64,000 bases of DNA from assembly GCA_963742105.1 (NCBI GenBank), contig CAVUKN010000005.1, positions 1,926,962-1,990,961 of the forward strand. The letters run 5' to 3'. Of this stretch, positions 21,252 through 31,330 are shown piece by piece. The position numbers and the translations under genes were made by a program. Below the pieces are notes generated by a model. The model was not told the DNA's origin. It made no database searches and saw only the letters and a list, made by a program, of their open reading frames with translations. Positions within the stretch are counted from its first letter, which is position 1. Each line of letters starts with the position of its first letter. The DNA is from Gp6-AA40 sp963742105 (GTDB lineage Bacteria > Acidobacteriota > Vicinamibacteria > Vicinamibacterales > UBA2999).

Positions 21252-23382
21252 GATTCACGATTCACGATTCGAAAGATGTGCGCCATGCGCTCCGCCGGAT
21301 CGAGCCGCACGTAGTTCCAGGCTCCTCGCCAGCGGTACACGCGTTCCGTCGAGCAGGTCTTCGACCTCGTAGGAGTCGTCTTCGCCGATGCCGAGCTCGT
21401 GAATCGGCACCTCCACCCACCCGTGCTGCAGGTGATGCGGGTCGGTGTTGGCGACGACGAAGACACGCGGTTCTGGCGGTGCCGGGGTGCCGCAGGTGCC
21501 GAAGATGCAGCCTGCCTCACTGAAGCCTGGCGCAAGCGGGCACGTCCTTGCTGAACCAGAGCAGCGCCGGGTTGTCGGTGTGGTGAAACCGCAGTCCGTC
21601 GTTGAACTGCAGCGCGCGATGCGTCGCGGCGGATCGCGTTGACGCGCGCGATCAGTTCCTTCAGGTTCCCAGGCGCGTTCCAGTCGCGGACCTTGATCTG
21701 GTACTTCTCCGAGTCGAGGTACTCCTCGGATCCGGGCCGTACGGCCACGTTCTCGCACAGCTCGTAGCCGCTGTAGATGCCGTAGCTCGCAGCCAGCGTG
21801 GCGGCGAGCACCAGCCGCACTTCGAACGCGGGCCGTCCGCCGTGCTGCAGGTACTCGTGGAGGATGTCAGGCGTGTTGGCGAAGAAGTTCGGCCGCAGGT
21901 ACTCGCGGACCTCGGTCGTCGTCAGCTCGGTCAGGTACTCGCGCAGCTCCTGAGCGCTGTTGCGCCAGGTGAAGTAGGTGTACGACTGCGTGAACCCGCA
22001 CTTCGCGAGATAGCGCATCACCTTCGGCCGCGTGAACGCTTCGGAGAGGAAGATCGCGCCGGGATATTGACGCTTCACCTCCGCAAGGCACCATTCCCAG
22101 AAGCGGAACGACTTCGTGTGCGGGTTGTCGACGCGGAAGATCGTGACGCCGTGTGACGCCCAGAACAGGAAGACCTGCTCGAGTTCGTTCCAGAGCGCGC
22201 TCCAGTCCTGGCTCTCGAAGTCGAGCGGGTAGATGTCCTGATATTTCTTCGGCGGGTTCTCCGCGTATTTGATCGAACCGTCGGGACGATGGCGGAACCA
22301 GTCCGGATGCTCGCGCACCCACGGGTGATCAGGCGAGGCCTGGAATGCGATGTCCAGGGCCACCTGCAGTCCGAGCCTCGCCTGCGGTCGCGACGAACCG
22401 GTCGAAGTCGTCGATGGTTCCGAGTCCAGGTTCGATCGCCGTGTGCCCGCCCTCGGGTCCACCGATGGCCCACGGACTGCCCGGATCGTCCGGCTCCGGC
22501 GTCAGCGAGTTGTTGCGACCCTTCCGGAACGCCCGGCCGATCGGATGGACGGGCGGCAGGTAGACCACGTCGAAGCCCATCGCGGCGATCTCGGGGAGGC
22601 GGGCTTCGGCCTCGCGGAACGTGCCGCTGCGCGACGGGTCGGACGTGCACGACCGCGGGAACATCTCGTACCAGGCACCGAAACGCGCCCGCTCGGGATC
22701 GACAATGACCGCGCAGGGTGCGTTCGCAGGTCGTGGCGTCGCTGCGATCGGCACGTGCGGCCATCAACGCCGCGAGGTCCGCATCGCGTGCGGCCTCGAC
22801 GCGCTCGCTCGCCGGGCGGTCGCTCCGCAGGAGGTCGGCGACTTCGAGCAGGCGGAGGTGGTCCTCCCGCGCCGGGCGAACCTTGCCCGATCCGCCTGGC
22901 GAGGCTGATACGCCTCGCCCCACGGCGGCCTGAATCAGTTCCGCGCCTTCGAGCAGCTCGCTCGCGACGTCCTGTCCGGCCTCGGCCTTGGCGATCAGTC
23001 CCTTGAGCCACGTCCCGAAGCGATCGATCCACGCTTCGATCGTGTATTCGTAGCGGCCGACATGCTCGACCACGAAGGAGGCAGTCCAGGAATCGTTGTC
23101 GAGTGGCGTCAGAGGTACTTCGGACCAGTCCGATGGCCGACCGTGAAGGTCCGCCCTGCTGTCGGGGCTTCGTCGATACTTCACGACTCCGGCGAGCAGG
23201 TCGTGGCCGTCGGCAAAGACGTCGGCGGTGACCGTGATCGATTCACCTGGCGTCCGTTTGATCGGGAAGCGGCCCCCGTCGATCGCCGGCTGTACATGCT
23301 CGATGACGACGCGCTGACGCCCGGCGATGGGCAACTGGCGCTCAGCCGCCTGGTCGTGAGCAACAGCGGCGCGTCGAGCCAT
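21248..23382 (-). CDS. glgE: Alpha-1,4-glucan:maltose-1-phosphate maltosyltransferase (frame breaks)
   Basis: Extends alpha-1,4-glucan with maltose-1-phosphate made by the maltokinase next door. Visible: N-terminal domain GGRFPIKRTPGESITVTADV and WTASFVVEHVGRYEYTIEAW; catalytic GH13 part with GAWYEMFPRS, FDVVYLPPVHPIGRAFRKG, LDIAFQASPDHPWV, nucleophile Asp in FRVDNPHTKSFRFWEW, acid Glu in IFLSEAFTRPKVMR, and GFTQSYTYFTWR. Breaks near 22720, 22390 and several in 21300-21640. ATG at 23382 shares a base with the stop of glgX (TGATG). A palindrome at 22898-22919 encodes the extra VGRGVSASPG. The C-terminus RIVNRES comes from the heptamer array. Family assignment is strong. Confidence 0.9.
22898..22919. 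repeat. Palindrome GGCGAGGC-TGATAC-GCCTCGCC inside glgE
   Basis: Perfect 8-bp stem with a 6-bp loop, within the N-terminal half of glgE. On the coding strand it is translated as GRGVSAS between helices of the N-terminal domain. Similar GCGAGGC halves occur at 5060-5216. Confidence 0.65.
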
Positions 23383-25588
23383 CACGCATCCTCCGGCTCG
23401 TGTTCCGCCGGCGGGATCGACGGATCGGGAGCGGGCGGAGGATCGTCGACCCGGCGTCCGCGTCGTTCGCCGTTCAGCGTGAAGAGTGCAAGCGTGCGCC
23501 CCTGCAGCGGATAGGTGTGGTCGCCCGGGAACCGCTGCTCCGGGGCTCGCGCGTCGATGGTGTCGATGATGCGCAGCCACGACGTGTTCTGGTTGACGGG
23601 CGGCAGGATGAACGGCACTTCGTCGTGATGCGGCGTTGAGCAGGATCAGCAGGGTGTCGCCGGTGACCTGCTGTCCGCGTTCGTCGACTTCGTCGAGTGC
23701 GGCTCCGACCGCGAGCACGCCGAGCGACCGGACGAACGGCGCGTTCCACGCCTCGTCGGTCATCTCACGGCCGCTGGGATCGAGCCAGTAGATGTCCTTG
23801 ACGCCCTCGCCACGGATCGAGCGGCCCTGGAAGTACTTCCGGCGCGTCAGCACCGGCTGTGAGTTGCGGAAGTGGACGAGCCGGCGCGTGAAGTCGAGGA
23901 ACTCCTCGTCTTCCGGTGACAGGTCCCAGTGCGTCCAGCTCAGCTCGCTGTCCTGGCAATAGGCGTTGTTGTTGCCCTGCTGGGTGCGTCCGACTTCATC
24001 GCCGCCGCTGATCATCGGTACGCCGACCGAGAGCAGCAGTGATGCCATCAGATTGCGCTTCTGCTGGGCTCGCAGTGTATTGACCTGAGCCTCGGTCGTC
24101 GGCCCTTCGACGCCGCAGTTCCAGCTCAGGTTGTGGCTCTCGCCGTCGTTGTTGTGTTCGCCGTTCGCCTCGTTGTGCTTCTCGTTGTAGCTGACCAGGT
24201 CATCGAGCGTGAACCCGTCGTGCGCGGTGATGAAGTTGATGCTGGCGTACGGCCGGCGGCCGCTGCGCTCGTACAGGTCGTTGCTGCCGGCGATGCGGGT
24301 CGCGAGTTCGGCGACGCCGCGGTCGTCGCCCTTCCAGAAGGCGCGCATCGCATCGCGGTACTTGCCGTTCCACTCGGTCCAGAGCACCGGGAAGTTGCCG
24401 ACCTGGTAGCCGCCGGCGCCGAGGTCCCACGGCTCGGCGATCAGCTTCACCTGCGAGAGGACCGGGTCCTGATGAATGATGTCGAAGAACGCCCCGAGCC
24501 GATCGACTTCGTAGAGCTCGCGCGCCAGCGTGCTCGCCAGGTCGAAGCGGAACCCGTCGACGTGCATCTCCTGCACCCAGTAGCGCAGGCTGTCCATGAT
24601 CAGCTGCAGCACCTGCGGGCTCTGCATGTTGAGCGTGTTGCCGCAGCCGGTGAAGTCGAGGTAGTAGCGCGGGTCTTCCGGCACCAGCCGGTAGTAGGTC
24701 GCGTTGTCGATGCCGCGCAACGACAGCGTCGGACCGAGGTGATTCCCCTCGGCGGTGTGGTTGTAGACGACGTCGAGAATGACTTCGAGACCGGCGCTGT
24801 GCAGCGCCTTGACCATGCGCTTGAACTCGCGGACGGTGCCGTCCGGATCGTTCGTCGCGGAATAGCGGCCGTCCGGAGCGAAGAACCCGAGCGTGTTGTA
24901 GCCCCAGTAGTTCGACAGTCCTCGCTCGACCAGGTGACGGTCGTAGGCGTGATGATGCACCGGCATCAGCTCGACTGCGGTGACGCCGAGCTTGAGCAGA
25001 TGATCGAGCGCCGGTTCGGTCGTCAGCGCCTCGTAGGTGCCGCGCAGCGCCGGCGGGATCTCCGGATGCAGCTTGGTGAATCCCTTGACGTGCAGCTCGT
25101 AGATGACCGTCTTGTGCCACGGCGTGCGTGGCGGTCGATCGTCACCCCACGTGAACGCCGGATCGATGACCGCCGCGAGCGGCGCGAACTCCGAATCGTC
25201 ACGCTCGTCGAACGACAGGTCCGCCGCCTTGTGGCCGACCGTGTAGCCGAACAGCGTGTCGTCCCAGCGCACGGTGCGGCCCGACGGCGCGCGCATACGG
25301 ATCGAGCACGACCTTGTGCGGGTTGAATCGATGCCCGTGCTGCGGCTCGTACGGTCCGTGCACGCGATAGCCATAGAGCTGCCCCGGGCGGACATCAGGG
25401 AGATAGCCGTGCCACACCATGTCGGTGTGCTCGGGCAGTGGGACGCAGGACGAGGGCAGGGGCGCGTCGGCCGACTCGAACAGGCACAGCTCGACGCGGG
25501 TCGCGTGTGCCGAGTAGATCGCGAAGTTGACTCCCAGGCCCGTCCAGGTCGCACCCAGGGGGTACGGCTGACCTGGCCAGACTCGCAT
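23382..25588 (-). CDS. glgX: Glycogen debranching enzyme GlgX (two frame breaks)
   Basis: Isoamylase-type debranching enzyme that trims alpha-1,6 branches from glycogen. ATG at 25588 gives MRVWPGQPYPLGATWTGLGV, the usual GlgX opening, followed by the CBM48-like domain. The GH13 core shows ELMPVHHHAYD, VILDVVYNHTAEGNH, nucleophile Asp in VDGFRFDLAS, Glu in VKLIAEPWDLGAGGYQVG, Asp in FITAHDGFTLDDLVSYN, and MISGGDEVGRTQQGNNNAYC. Breaks near 25290 and 23640 look like one extra base. Joined length about 735 residues. First gene of the glgX-glgE-treS/mak operon; no branching enzyme gene is in the window. Confidence 0.93.
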
Positions 25589-25679
25589 ATAGGCTGATCA
25601 GTTTCAAAAGCTTTGCCGTTCGGCCCAAGCTCGACGGTCACCGGTACGCGCATTGAATGTCGACGCGACGGAGGTCGCT

Positions 25680-25988
25680 GTGTCCAGCCACTCATTGACC
25701 AACGTTCCCGAACAGAATCACGACAGCATGCGCGCGGTCGCCGACCGGTCGATCGCTGGCCCGGGCGCGCACGAGCCGATTCCGGGCGAATACGACGCCA
25801 CCACGTTGACGCACCGCGAGCCAGGAGCGATGGGGGGTGCGTTCAACGGCACCAACAACCTGCCGATCGATCCCGACGCGCCGCTCCGACGATCGCGACG
25901 CGGCGGGAGTGGGTGCGGGAAGGTGGTGGCCGCGACGGAGAGCGACTGGTCGAAAAACACCAACGGGAGAAACGGTCGCACATCGTGA
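25680..25988 (+). CDS. Hypothetical protein
   Basis: About 102 residues, not recognised. GTG at 25680 follows GGAGGTCG; a TTG at 25653 is an alternative. Hydrophilic, with PGAHEPIPGEYDATTLTHRE and MGGAFNGTNNLPIDPDAPLR; no signal peptide or membrane helix. It is divergent from glgX across about 90 bp, which would hold both promoters. The stop falls at the start of a heptamer array. Coding status is moderate: the composition is protein-like but no homology is apparent to me. Confidence 0.45.
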   Translation: MSSHSLTNVPEQNHDSMRAVADRSIAGPGAHEPIPGEYDATTLTHREPGAMGGAFNGTNNLPIDPDAPLRRSRRGGSGCGKVVAATESDWSKNTNGRNGRTS

Positions 25989-26080
25989 ATCGTCAATCGT
26001 GAATCGTGAATGGTCCGCCGAAGGCGGACGGCACGGAACCCCGATTCACGATTCGCGATTCGCTATTCGCGATTCGCTAT
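25983..26080. repeat. Heptamer array pair (unit AATCGTG / GATTCGC) with central palindrome
   Basis: Units AATCGTC, AATCGTG, AATCGTG at 25990-26011, then the palindrome GTCCGCCGAAGGCGGAC at 26013-26029, then GATTCAC, GATTCGC, GATTCGC, TATTCGC, GATTCGC to 26080. It combines both repeat classes of the window in one spot, directly 3' of the hypothetical gene. Confidence 0.85.
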
Positions 26081-26089
26081 GATCAGCGG

Positions 26090-27829
26090 GTGCTCCCCGC
26101 TGCGTCTGCCCGGCTGAAGCCGGGACCGGCAAGCCCTCGCCTGCTCACGATTGTCGCAGTCCTGGCCATCGCTGGCGCGAGCTGCGCTCAACGTGCCCCC
26201 GCAGCGGGAACCGTCGACGTCCAGCTCCTCGCCATCAACGACTTTCACGGCGCCATCGAGCCTCCGTCAGGGTCCAACGGCCGGATCGGTGATACGCCGG
26301 CGGGCGGGGTCGAGTATCTTGCCACTCACTTGCGGGCGCTGGCAGACAGCAACGCGAACACCGTCATCGTGTCGGCGGGCGACAACATCGGTGCGTCGCC
26401 GTTGCTCTCCGGCATGTTCCACGACGAGCCGTCGATTGAGGCGCTGAGCACCGCGGGGTTGCTGTTGTCGGCCGTCGGCAATCACGAACTGGACGAAGGC
26501 TGGGACGAGCTGTACCGGATGCAGAAGGGCGGGTGTCATCCGGTGGATGGGTGCCAGGACAAGACGCCGTTCAACGGGGCAACGTTCCGCTTTCTGGCCG
26601 CCAACCTGCTGTTCGATCCTGCGATGGCAGATCCGCAGGCGCTGCAGCGAAGCGGCTGGACCGGAGCCGCCGGCGCTCGACAGCCGCAAACGTTGTTTCC
26701 GCCGTACACGATCCGCGAATTCAACGGCGTGAAGGTCGGGTTCATCGGCCTGACGTTGAAAGGCGTGGGCGCCATCGTTTCGCCCGCCGCGCTCAAGGGA
26801 ATTACCCCGTTGCCTGAAGCCACAGCGGCCAACGATGCCGCCCGGGCCCTTTCCGCCCAGGGCGTCCACACCATCGTCGCGCTGATCCACGAGGGCGGCG
26901 CGCAGACCGGTGACCAGGCGCAGGAGGACCCGAACGCCTGCGACGGATTCAGGGGTGCGATCGTCGACATCGCCAACGCGATGTCTCCTGATATCGATGT
27001 GATCGTGTCCGGGCACACGCATCGGGCGTACGTGTGCACGATCGGAATGAAGCTCGTGACGAGCGCCGCGTCGTTCAGCCGGCTGATCACGGACATCGAT
27101 TTGAAGATCGACCGGCGCACCGGGCGGGTCGTGTCCAAGGCCGCCCGCAACGTGACGGTGACCCGCGATGTGCCCCCGAATCGCGCCGAAACGGCGCTCA
27201 TCGAGCACTACCGACCCCTGGCCGCGTCGGTGGCGGGACGCCCGGTCGGAACAGCGACGGCGCTCATCCCGCAGCAGCGGAACGCCGCTGGCGAATCCGC
27301 GCTGGGTGACATCATCGCGGACGGGATGCTCGAGGCCGCGCGCGCGGCCGCCGGCCGCGTCGATGTGGCGTTCACCAACAGCGGCGGTATTCGAAACGAC
27401 CTTGTCGTGTCCGGTCCATCGGGAGCGATCACGTTTGGCGATGCCTTCAACGTGCTGCCGTTCGGCAACGTGGTGATCGTGAAGACCATGACCGGCGATG
27501 CGATCGCGCGAATGCTCGAACAGCAGACCGGCGGGCGCATGCTCCAGGTGTCGAAAGGATTCAGCTACGAGTGGGAGCCGACGAAGCCTGAGGGCAGCCG
27601 CGTCAACCGCGCGTCGATTCGGATCGACGGAAAGCCGCTCGTGCCGACGGAGCGCTACCGCGTGGCGTCGAACGACTTCGTCTGGAACGGCGGTGACGGG
27701 TTTACCGCTGCAGTCGAGGGCAGCGATCCGACCGGGGTCGGTACCGACGTCGACGTTTTCGCGGCCTACCTTCAGAAGCATTCGCCGGTCGCCCCGGGTC
27801 CACAGGATCGCATCCGCCTCGCCCGGTGA
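26090..27829 (+). CDS. 5'-nucleotidase / 2',3'-cyclic phosphodiesterase, exported
   Basis: Periplasmic or lipid-anchored metallophosphoesterase of the UshA/CpdB kind that releases phosphate from nucleotides. Metal motifs: LLAINDFHGAIEP, VSAGDNIGASPL, AVGNHELDEGWDE, VIVSGHTHRAYV. The C-terminal substrate domain shows TNSGGIRNDLVV and FNVLPFGNVVIVKTM. GTG at 26090 is the most reasonable start: the frame is open upstream, but those residues (PRFTIRDSLFAIR) are translated heptamer repeat. Even the first residues (ARLKPGPAS) come from a palindrome at 26109-26124. A signal-like segment LLTIVAVLAIAGASCAQ with a possible lipobox Cys follows. Intact, about 579 residues. Confidence 0.9.
   Translation: MLPAASARLKPGPASPRLLTIVAVLAIAGASCAQRAPAAGTVDVQLLAINDFHGAIEPPSGSNGRIGDTPAGGVEYLATHLRALADSNANTVIVSAGDNIGASPLLSGMFHDEPSIEALSTAGLLLSAVGNHELDEGWDELYRMQKGGCHPVDGCQDKTPFNGATFRFLAANLLFDPAMADPQALQRSGWTGAAGARQPQTLFPPYTIREFNGVKVGFIGLTLKGVGAIVSPAALKGITPLPEATAANDAARALSAQGVHTIVALIHEGGAQTGDQAQEDPNACDGFRGAIVDIANAMSPDIDVIVSGHTHRAYVCTIGMKLVTSAASFSRLITDIDLKIDRRTGRVVSKAARNVTVTRDVPPNRAETALIEHYRPLAASVAGRPVGTATALIPQQRNAAGESALGDIIADGMLEAARAAAGRVDVAFTNSGGIRNDLVVSGPSGAITFGDAFNVLPFGNVVIVKTMTGDAIARMLEQQTGGRMLQVSKGFSYEWEPTKPEGSRVNRASIRIDGKPLVPTERYRVASNDFVWNGGDGFTAAVEGSDPTGVGTDVDVFAAYLQKHSPVAPGPQDRIRLAR
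26109..26124. repeat. Palindrome CCCGGCTGAAGCCGGG at the 5' end of the nucleotidase gene
   Basis: Perfect 7-bp stem with a 2-bp centre, at the very start of the nucleotidase coding region, so a hairpin could lie close to the start codon in the mRNA. Confidence 0.65.
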
Positions 27830-27836
27830 TCGTGGC

Positions 27837-27889
27837 GTCCACCTCGGAGGTGGACGGCTCGTCATCGAAGGCCGACCTGAAGGTCGGCC
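27837..27889. repeat. Two adjacent palindromes after the nucleotidase gene
   Basis: GTCCACCTCGGAGGTGGAC (27837-27855) and GGCCGACCTGAAGGTCGGCC (27870-27889), 14 bp apart, between convergent genes. Each has a near-perfect stem of 8-9 bp. They could act as a bidirectional terminator. Confidence 0.75.
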
Positions 27890-27890
27890 T

Positions 27891-28411
27891 CTACGGGCAC
27901 GCGCCGGTTGCGGCGCGGAACGACAGGACCTCCAGCTTCGGCAACTCCGTGGACGGGTGAGCCGAGCCGCCTGGCTGCTCGATGCCAGACTGATTCGACG
28001 TCACGCGTCCGACGATCTCGATACGTCGTCCGACCTGTTCACCCAGCGCCTGCACTCGATCGCCCGTCAACGCAAACGCGACGGTGTCAGGTTCTTCCGT
28101 GCGACCGCCCACGATGGTCTCGCGCGGAATGGTCCCCGAGTTCGTGCCTTCCGGAATGGAGCCGGGGACGGCACTCGACCGGCTGGTGCCGCTACCTCAC
28201 GATCCGCGCGGTCGTCAGCGCGAGTCCGTTGGGATCCATGTTGAGGCGCCGGACGCCTTTGTCGACGTCGACGTCCCCGTTGCGGGTGATGCAGCCGATC
28301 GCGGTGACCTGTTGCGGTGGCGGCAGCTGAGCGGTCTGACCGTCAACCGACGATACCGGCCATGGTCGCGGCAAGGAGGACCGGACTGCACGCGCCAATG
28401 AGCTTCACCAT
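27891..28411 (-). CDS. Small exported protein, TGC-motif family, copy 1 (frame breaks)
   Basis: Start ATG at 28411 gives MVKLIGACSPVLLAATMAG, a signal peptide. After a one-base break: QQVTAIGCITRNGDVDVDKG; after a second near 28200: GSGTSRSSAVPGSIPEG and then FALTGDRVQALGEQVGRRIE followed by LPKLEVLSFRAATGACP. The layout (signal, TGC or IGC strand, LTG-D-VQALGEQVGRRIEI OB-like hairpin, C-terminal TGACP) is shared with the gene at 38111-38522, so they are paralogs. Likely a secreted OB-fold-like protein; function unknown. Confidence 0.6.
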
Positions 28412-28520
28412 CGCGCACCTCGTCTGTTGGCGGCGTCAGCCGCGGTGCCTCATTGCCTTCAAGTTTGATTCCGACCCGGCCCTCGACCCGTCGAAGAAGA
28501 CGTTGAGGTCGGCCTGCCCG

Positions 28521-29667
28521 CTACAGGAGCAGCGTCTCCACGCGATGGGCGTGGACCATGCCCTCGCAGGGCGACCACGCGAGCACGGTGAAACGGCCGT
28601 CCTGGGACGCGACGAGCGCGAGCGCGTCGCGCTGGTCGTGGATGAACTGCGCGGCTGACAGGTGACGCGTCCCGCCGAGTTGAGAGGGCGAGATGATCTG
28701 GGCCGGAGCGTCGAGCACCGGTTCGGTCAGCGTCACCTGCTCGGCGGGTGACGCGCCGCGGCGACGCGCGATCTTCGCGCCGAACGCCAGCAGCTCGTAT
28801 TCGGAACTCAACACGGTCGCGCCATCGATGGCGGTCAGGCCGGCAATCGCATCGACCGCGCGTCCCAGTTCCTCGTGCCACGATCGGACACTGTGTTCCA
28901 CCTTCGAGGCTTGTTGACTGCGGCTGAGCACCGCGAGCTCGTCGTACGCCGGGGACACGTTGTAGGGGAGCGGCTGCACGATCGACTGTCGCCACTCCTC
29001 CGATCCTTTCGGCACGACCAGCATCAGTCCGCCGCGCCGATGCGCCCGCATGGAGACGGCAAGCTGGACCAGCACGTTCACCGAACCGGCCCACGATGTC
29101 GGGCGAGTCGAATCCAAGCAGCGACGCGAGCAGGTCAGGGCAGTCGGGCAGGCTCGAGGCGTGCTCGTCGATCACTTTGATCTGATCGCCCTGCAGGACC
29201 GCCACGTTGACGTACTTCGCCAGTTCGTCGCCGCGATGGTGCTTGACCACCACCAGCCCGGGCTCGGCGACTTCAATGACGCAGCAATGCCGGGGCAGCG
29301 ACCTGGCCGCGCCCCACACCAGGGCCGACTGTCCCGGCGTAACGCCGAGATGAATGCCGGGTCGTTCGACTGCCGGACCGACTCGGACCAGGCGTGACGG
29401 TTCGAGTTCGACAGGCGTCTCGAACACGATCGCGTGTGCACTCTGTTCCGGCGCGACGAACGCGATCGACACGCGTGGCCAGTAGTCTTCCTCCCGTCGG
29501 AGGCTGGCCCAGAACGCGGCGTCGAGGGCGGCAGCGATGTCCGTTTCGGATGGCAGTGACGCGAGATCGTTCTCGCCCCGCGCCCGCGCCTCGTCCAGAT
29601 GATGGGCGAAATGGGCGCGAACGACCGGGGCGACCCGGCTGGCGGCGACGTAAGGGAATTCAGTCAG
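28521..29667 (-). CDS. Diadenylate cyclase (DisA_N domain) with N-terminal DACNV-like sensor
   Basis: Makes the second messenger c-di-AMP. The C-terminal part has both DAC motifs: DGA in GLTAIDGATVLSSEYELL and the RHR-like site in LGGTRHLSAAQFIHDQRDAL. The N-terminal part (FPYVAASRVAPVVRAHFAHH, ALDAAFWASLRREEDYWPRV, SALVWGAARSLPRHCCVIEV) resembles the DACNV sensor domain fused to DisA_N in many bacteria. A break near 29110 joins the halves. No ATG or GTG precedes the conserved N-terminus: the only candidate is CTG at 29667 (LTEFPYVAAS), so either a rare CTG start or a base error. A second gene start at 29472 (GTG) would remove the sensor's first helices. Confidence 0.75.
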
Positions 29668-29674
29668 GACGTAG

Positions 29675-29692
29675 GCCCGGCTTCAATCGGGC
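29675..29692. repeat. GC palindrome GCCCGGCTTCAATCGGGC
   Basis: Five-base perfect outer stem, located between tRNA-His and the 5' end of the cyclase gene; same type as the copies at 26109 and 52765. Confidence 0.5.
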
Positions 29693-29700
29693 AGAAGGTT

Positions 29701-29776
29701 TGGGGCGGATGACGGGTCTCGAACCCGCGACTTCCTGAGCCACAGTCAGGCGCTCTACCCCTGAGCTACATCCGCC
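29701..29776 (-). tRNA. tRNA-His (anticodon GUG)
   Basis: Acceptor GCGGATG/CATCCGC with the extra G at position -1 opposite C73, which is diagnostic of tRNA-His. Anticodon stem CCTGA/TCAGG with loop CTGTGGC gives GUG. CCA is encoded. Confidence 0.95.
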
Positions 29777-29798
29777 GTCTAGAGGTGAACAACGGATT

Positions 29799-30495
29799 TT
29801 AGCACGCCCGCTTGAGCCGGCCGTGTATCGCGGTATCAAGCTCCATCAGCAGATGCCAGGGACCATCGTAAATGGCGAGCGCGCCGGACGAGATCCTCAT
29901 CGCTCCACCCACCGCAGCGAAACGCGATGCTGTCCACGCCGGCGCGCGCCGCAGCGGCGATATCGTACGGCGTGTCGCCAATCATGAGCGCCGTGGACGC
30001 GGACGCGTGCGCGCGTTCGATCGCCGCCTCAATGATGTCCGGATCCGGCTTTGATTCCTCGGCGTCGTCACTCGACGTCGCGGCATCCATCCGCCCGTCT
30101 GCGCCAGCGATCTCCAGCAATCGATCCAACTCGTCGCGTTTAGCCGAACTCGCCGCGACCAGCGTGAACCCGCGCTCCTTCAATGCGCCGAGCAGTCGAC
30201 TCACCTCAGGAAACGCTTGCAGGTGGGGCAGATACTCGTTCGTGAAGATCTCGCGGCGTCGCTTCGAGATTCGCTGACCGGACGGGGAGTCCTCTTCGAT
30301 CCCGCTGACGGTTGGCATCAACTTGTCACCACCGCTGCCGATGCAGCGCCGGACCTGCACCGGATCGACGGCGATCCCCGAATCGCGAAAGCCTCTGACC
30401 CACGCCTGCGCGTGGGCGTCGTTGCTGTCGACCAGGGTGCCGTCGACGTCGAACAGCACGGTGGAATAGCCCTGTTCACTCTTCTCGGTGCTCAC
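29799..30495 (-). CDS. HAD-superfamily phosphatase (phosphoglycolate-phosphatase-like)
   Basis: Haloacid-dehalogenase hydrolase. Motif I is STVLFDVDGTLVDSND, the helical cap follows (AQAWVRGFRDSGIAVD), motif II TLVAASSAKRDELD, motif III Lys in EESKPDPDII, motif IV MIGDTPYDIAAAARAG. A break near 29850 (one extra base) leads to the usual ending GALAIYDGPWHLLMELD and a stop at 29799. Start chosen at GTG 30495 (VSTEKSEQGY); the longer frame upstream is translated heptamer repeat. Substrate uncertain: phosphoglycolate or a sugar phosphate would fit the cap. Confidence 0.85.
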
Positions 30496-30501
30496 TTCTG
30501 A

Positions 30502-30580
30502 GTTCGTGTTCAAGTTCGGTTCCAGGTTCGGGGTTCGGGGTTCGGGGCGAAGCCGAGCCTTGAACCTGAACACGAACCGA
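30502..30580. repeat. Heptamer array (unit GTTCGGG / GAACCTG)
   Basis: Units GTTCGT, GTTCAA, GTTCGG, then GTTCGGG three times to 30546; complementary GAACCTGAACACGAACC at 30562-30578. It stands 31 bp from the stop of the HExxH gene and immediately upstream of the HAD gene. Confidence 0.75.
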
Positions 30581-30610
30581 GAAGCGAGATGTCAGAAGCG
30601 TGAATAGCGT

Positions 30611-31236
30611 TCAGCGCGCCGCGCGGGTGCCCGCGCGCTGTAGCGCCGCCCGGATCTGGCGGCGGTCCGACGAGGCGAAGACCCAGTCGTCGGGGGCGTT
30701 GCGCGCGAGTTCCTGTTCGGTCCAGATCGCGCGCATCAGTCCTTCGTCGGCGTGAGCGTTGGTGCGCAGGATCAGGTGGCCGACCTCGTGGGCGATGGCC
30801 CGACCAAGCAACAGGGCCAGATCCGATCCGGCATGTCGCGCCGAGTCTTCGACGCGATTGATGAAGATCGTGGCCAGCGTTCCTGATCCGGCGGCGGGAT
30901 CGATGACCGAGAAGCCGAGCGGCCCGCTGCCATTCGACACCGTGCTCGCCGGTTTCCCGGATGACGCGGACGACGAGCTCACCAGCTTCCGGGCGCGCAG
31001 CCTTCAGTGCGGTAGCAGTCGTGCCAGTCCGCAGTGACGCCGGCATCGGCAACGATCGCGCGCGCCTCGTCGAGGGCGGCCGATCGCACGGATTTGTCGA
31101 GGGCAGAATAGTCGTAGAGCCGGACGGCGAGGCGGCCGGAAGCGGTCTGAGCCGAGGCGGGCGAGACCAGCACGAGCAGCATCGTGCAGGCGGTCGCGGT
31201 CGCGGCAACGTGGCGCGCAGCAGACGACAGAGTCAT
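30611..31236 (-). CDS. Exported putative metalloprotease with HExxH motif (frame break)
   Basis: About 205 residues. Signal peptide AATATACTMLLVLVSPASAQ, then RLAVRLYDYSALDKSVRSAA. After a break near 30985 (one base missing): SGTLATIFINRVEDSAR, the zinc site AIAHEVGHLILRTNAHADEG and GLMRAIWTEQEL. HEVGH followed by a His further on and a Met-containing turn (GLMR) is metzincin-like. No named family is recognised; similar small exported proteins are familiar from Acidobacteriota. It probably acts in the periplasm or outside the cell. Confidence 0.65.
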
Positions 31237-31330
31237 GGTGTGCGGCGTTCAACAAGGACGCCGCTGAAAAACCGGACTTACCTTACCAGCAGATATCAGT
31301 CGGCGAAAGAGTACCGTTGACTCCTTCGTT

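Noticed and set aside
22075..25695. A 1,206-codon open frame covering glgX and half of glgE
   Set aside because: It joins two different enzymes only through frame breaks at 23640 and 25290. Motifs in the correct frames and the TGATG overlap at 23382 show two genes.
26006..26089. N-terminal extension of the nucleotidase from ATG 26006
   Set aside because: The added residues are translated heptamer repeat and a palindrome, followed later by a proper signal segment; GTG 26090 is preferred.
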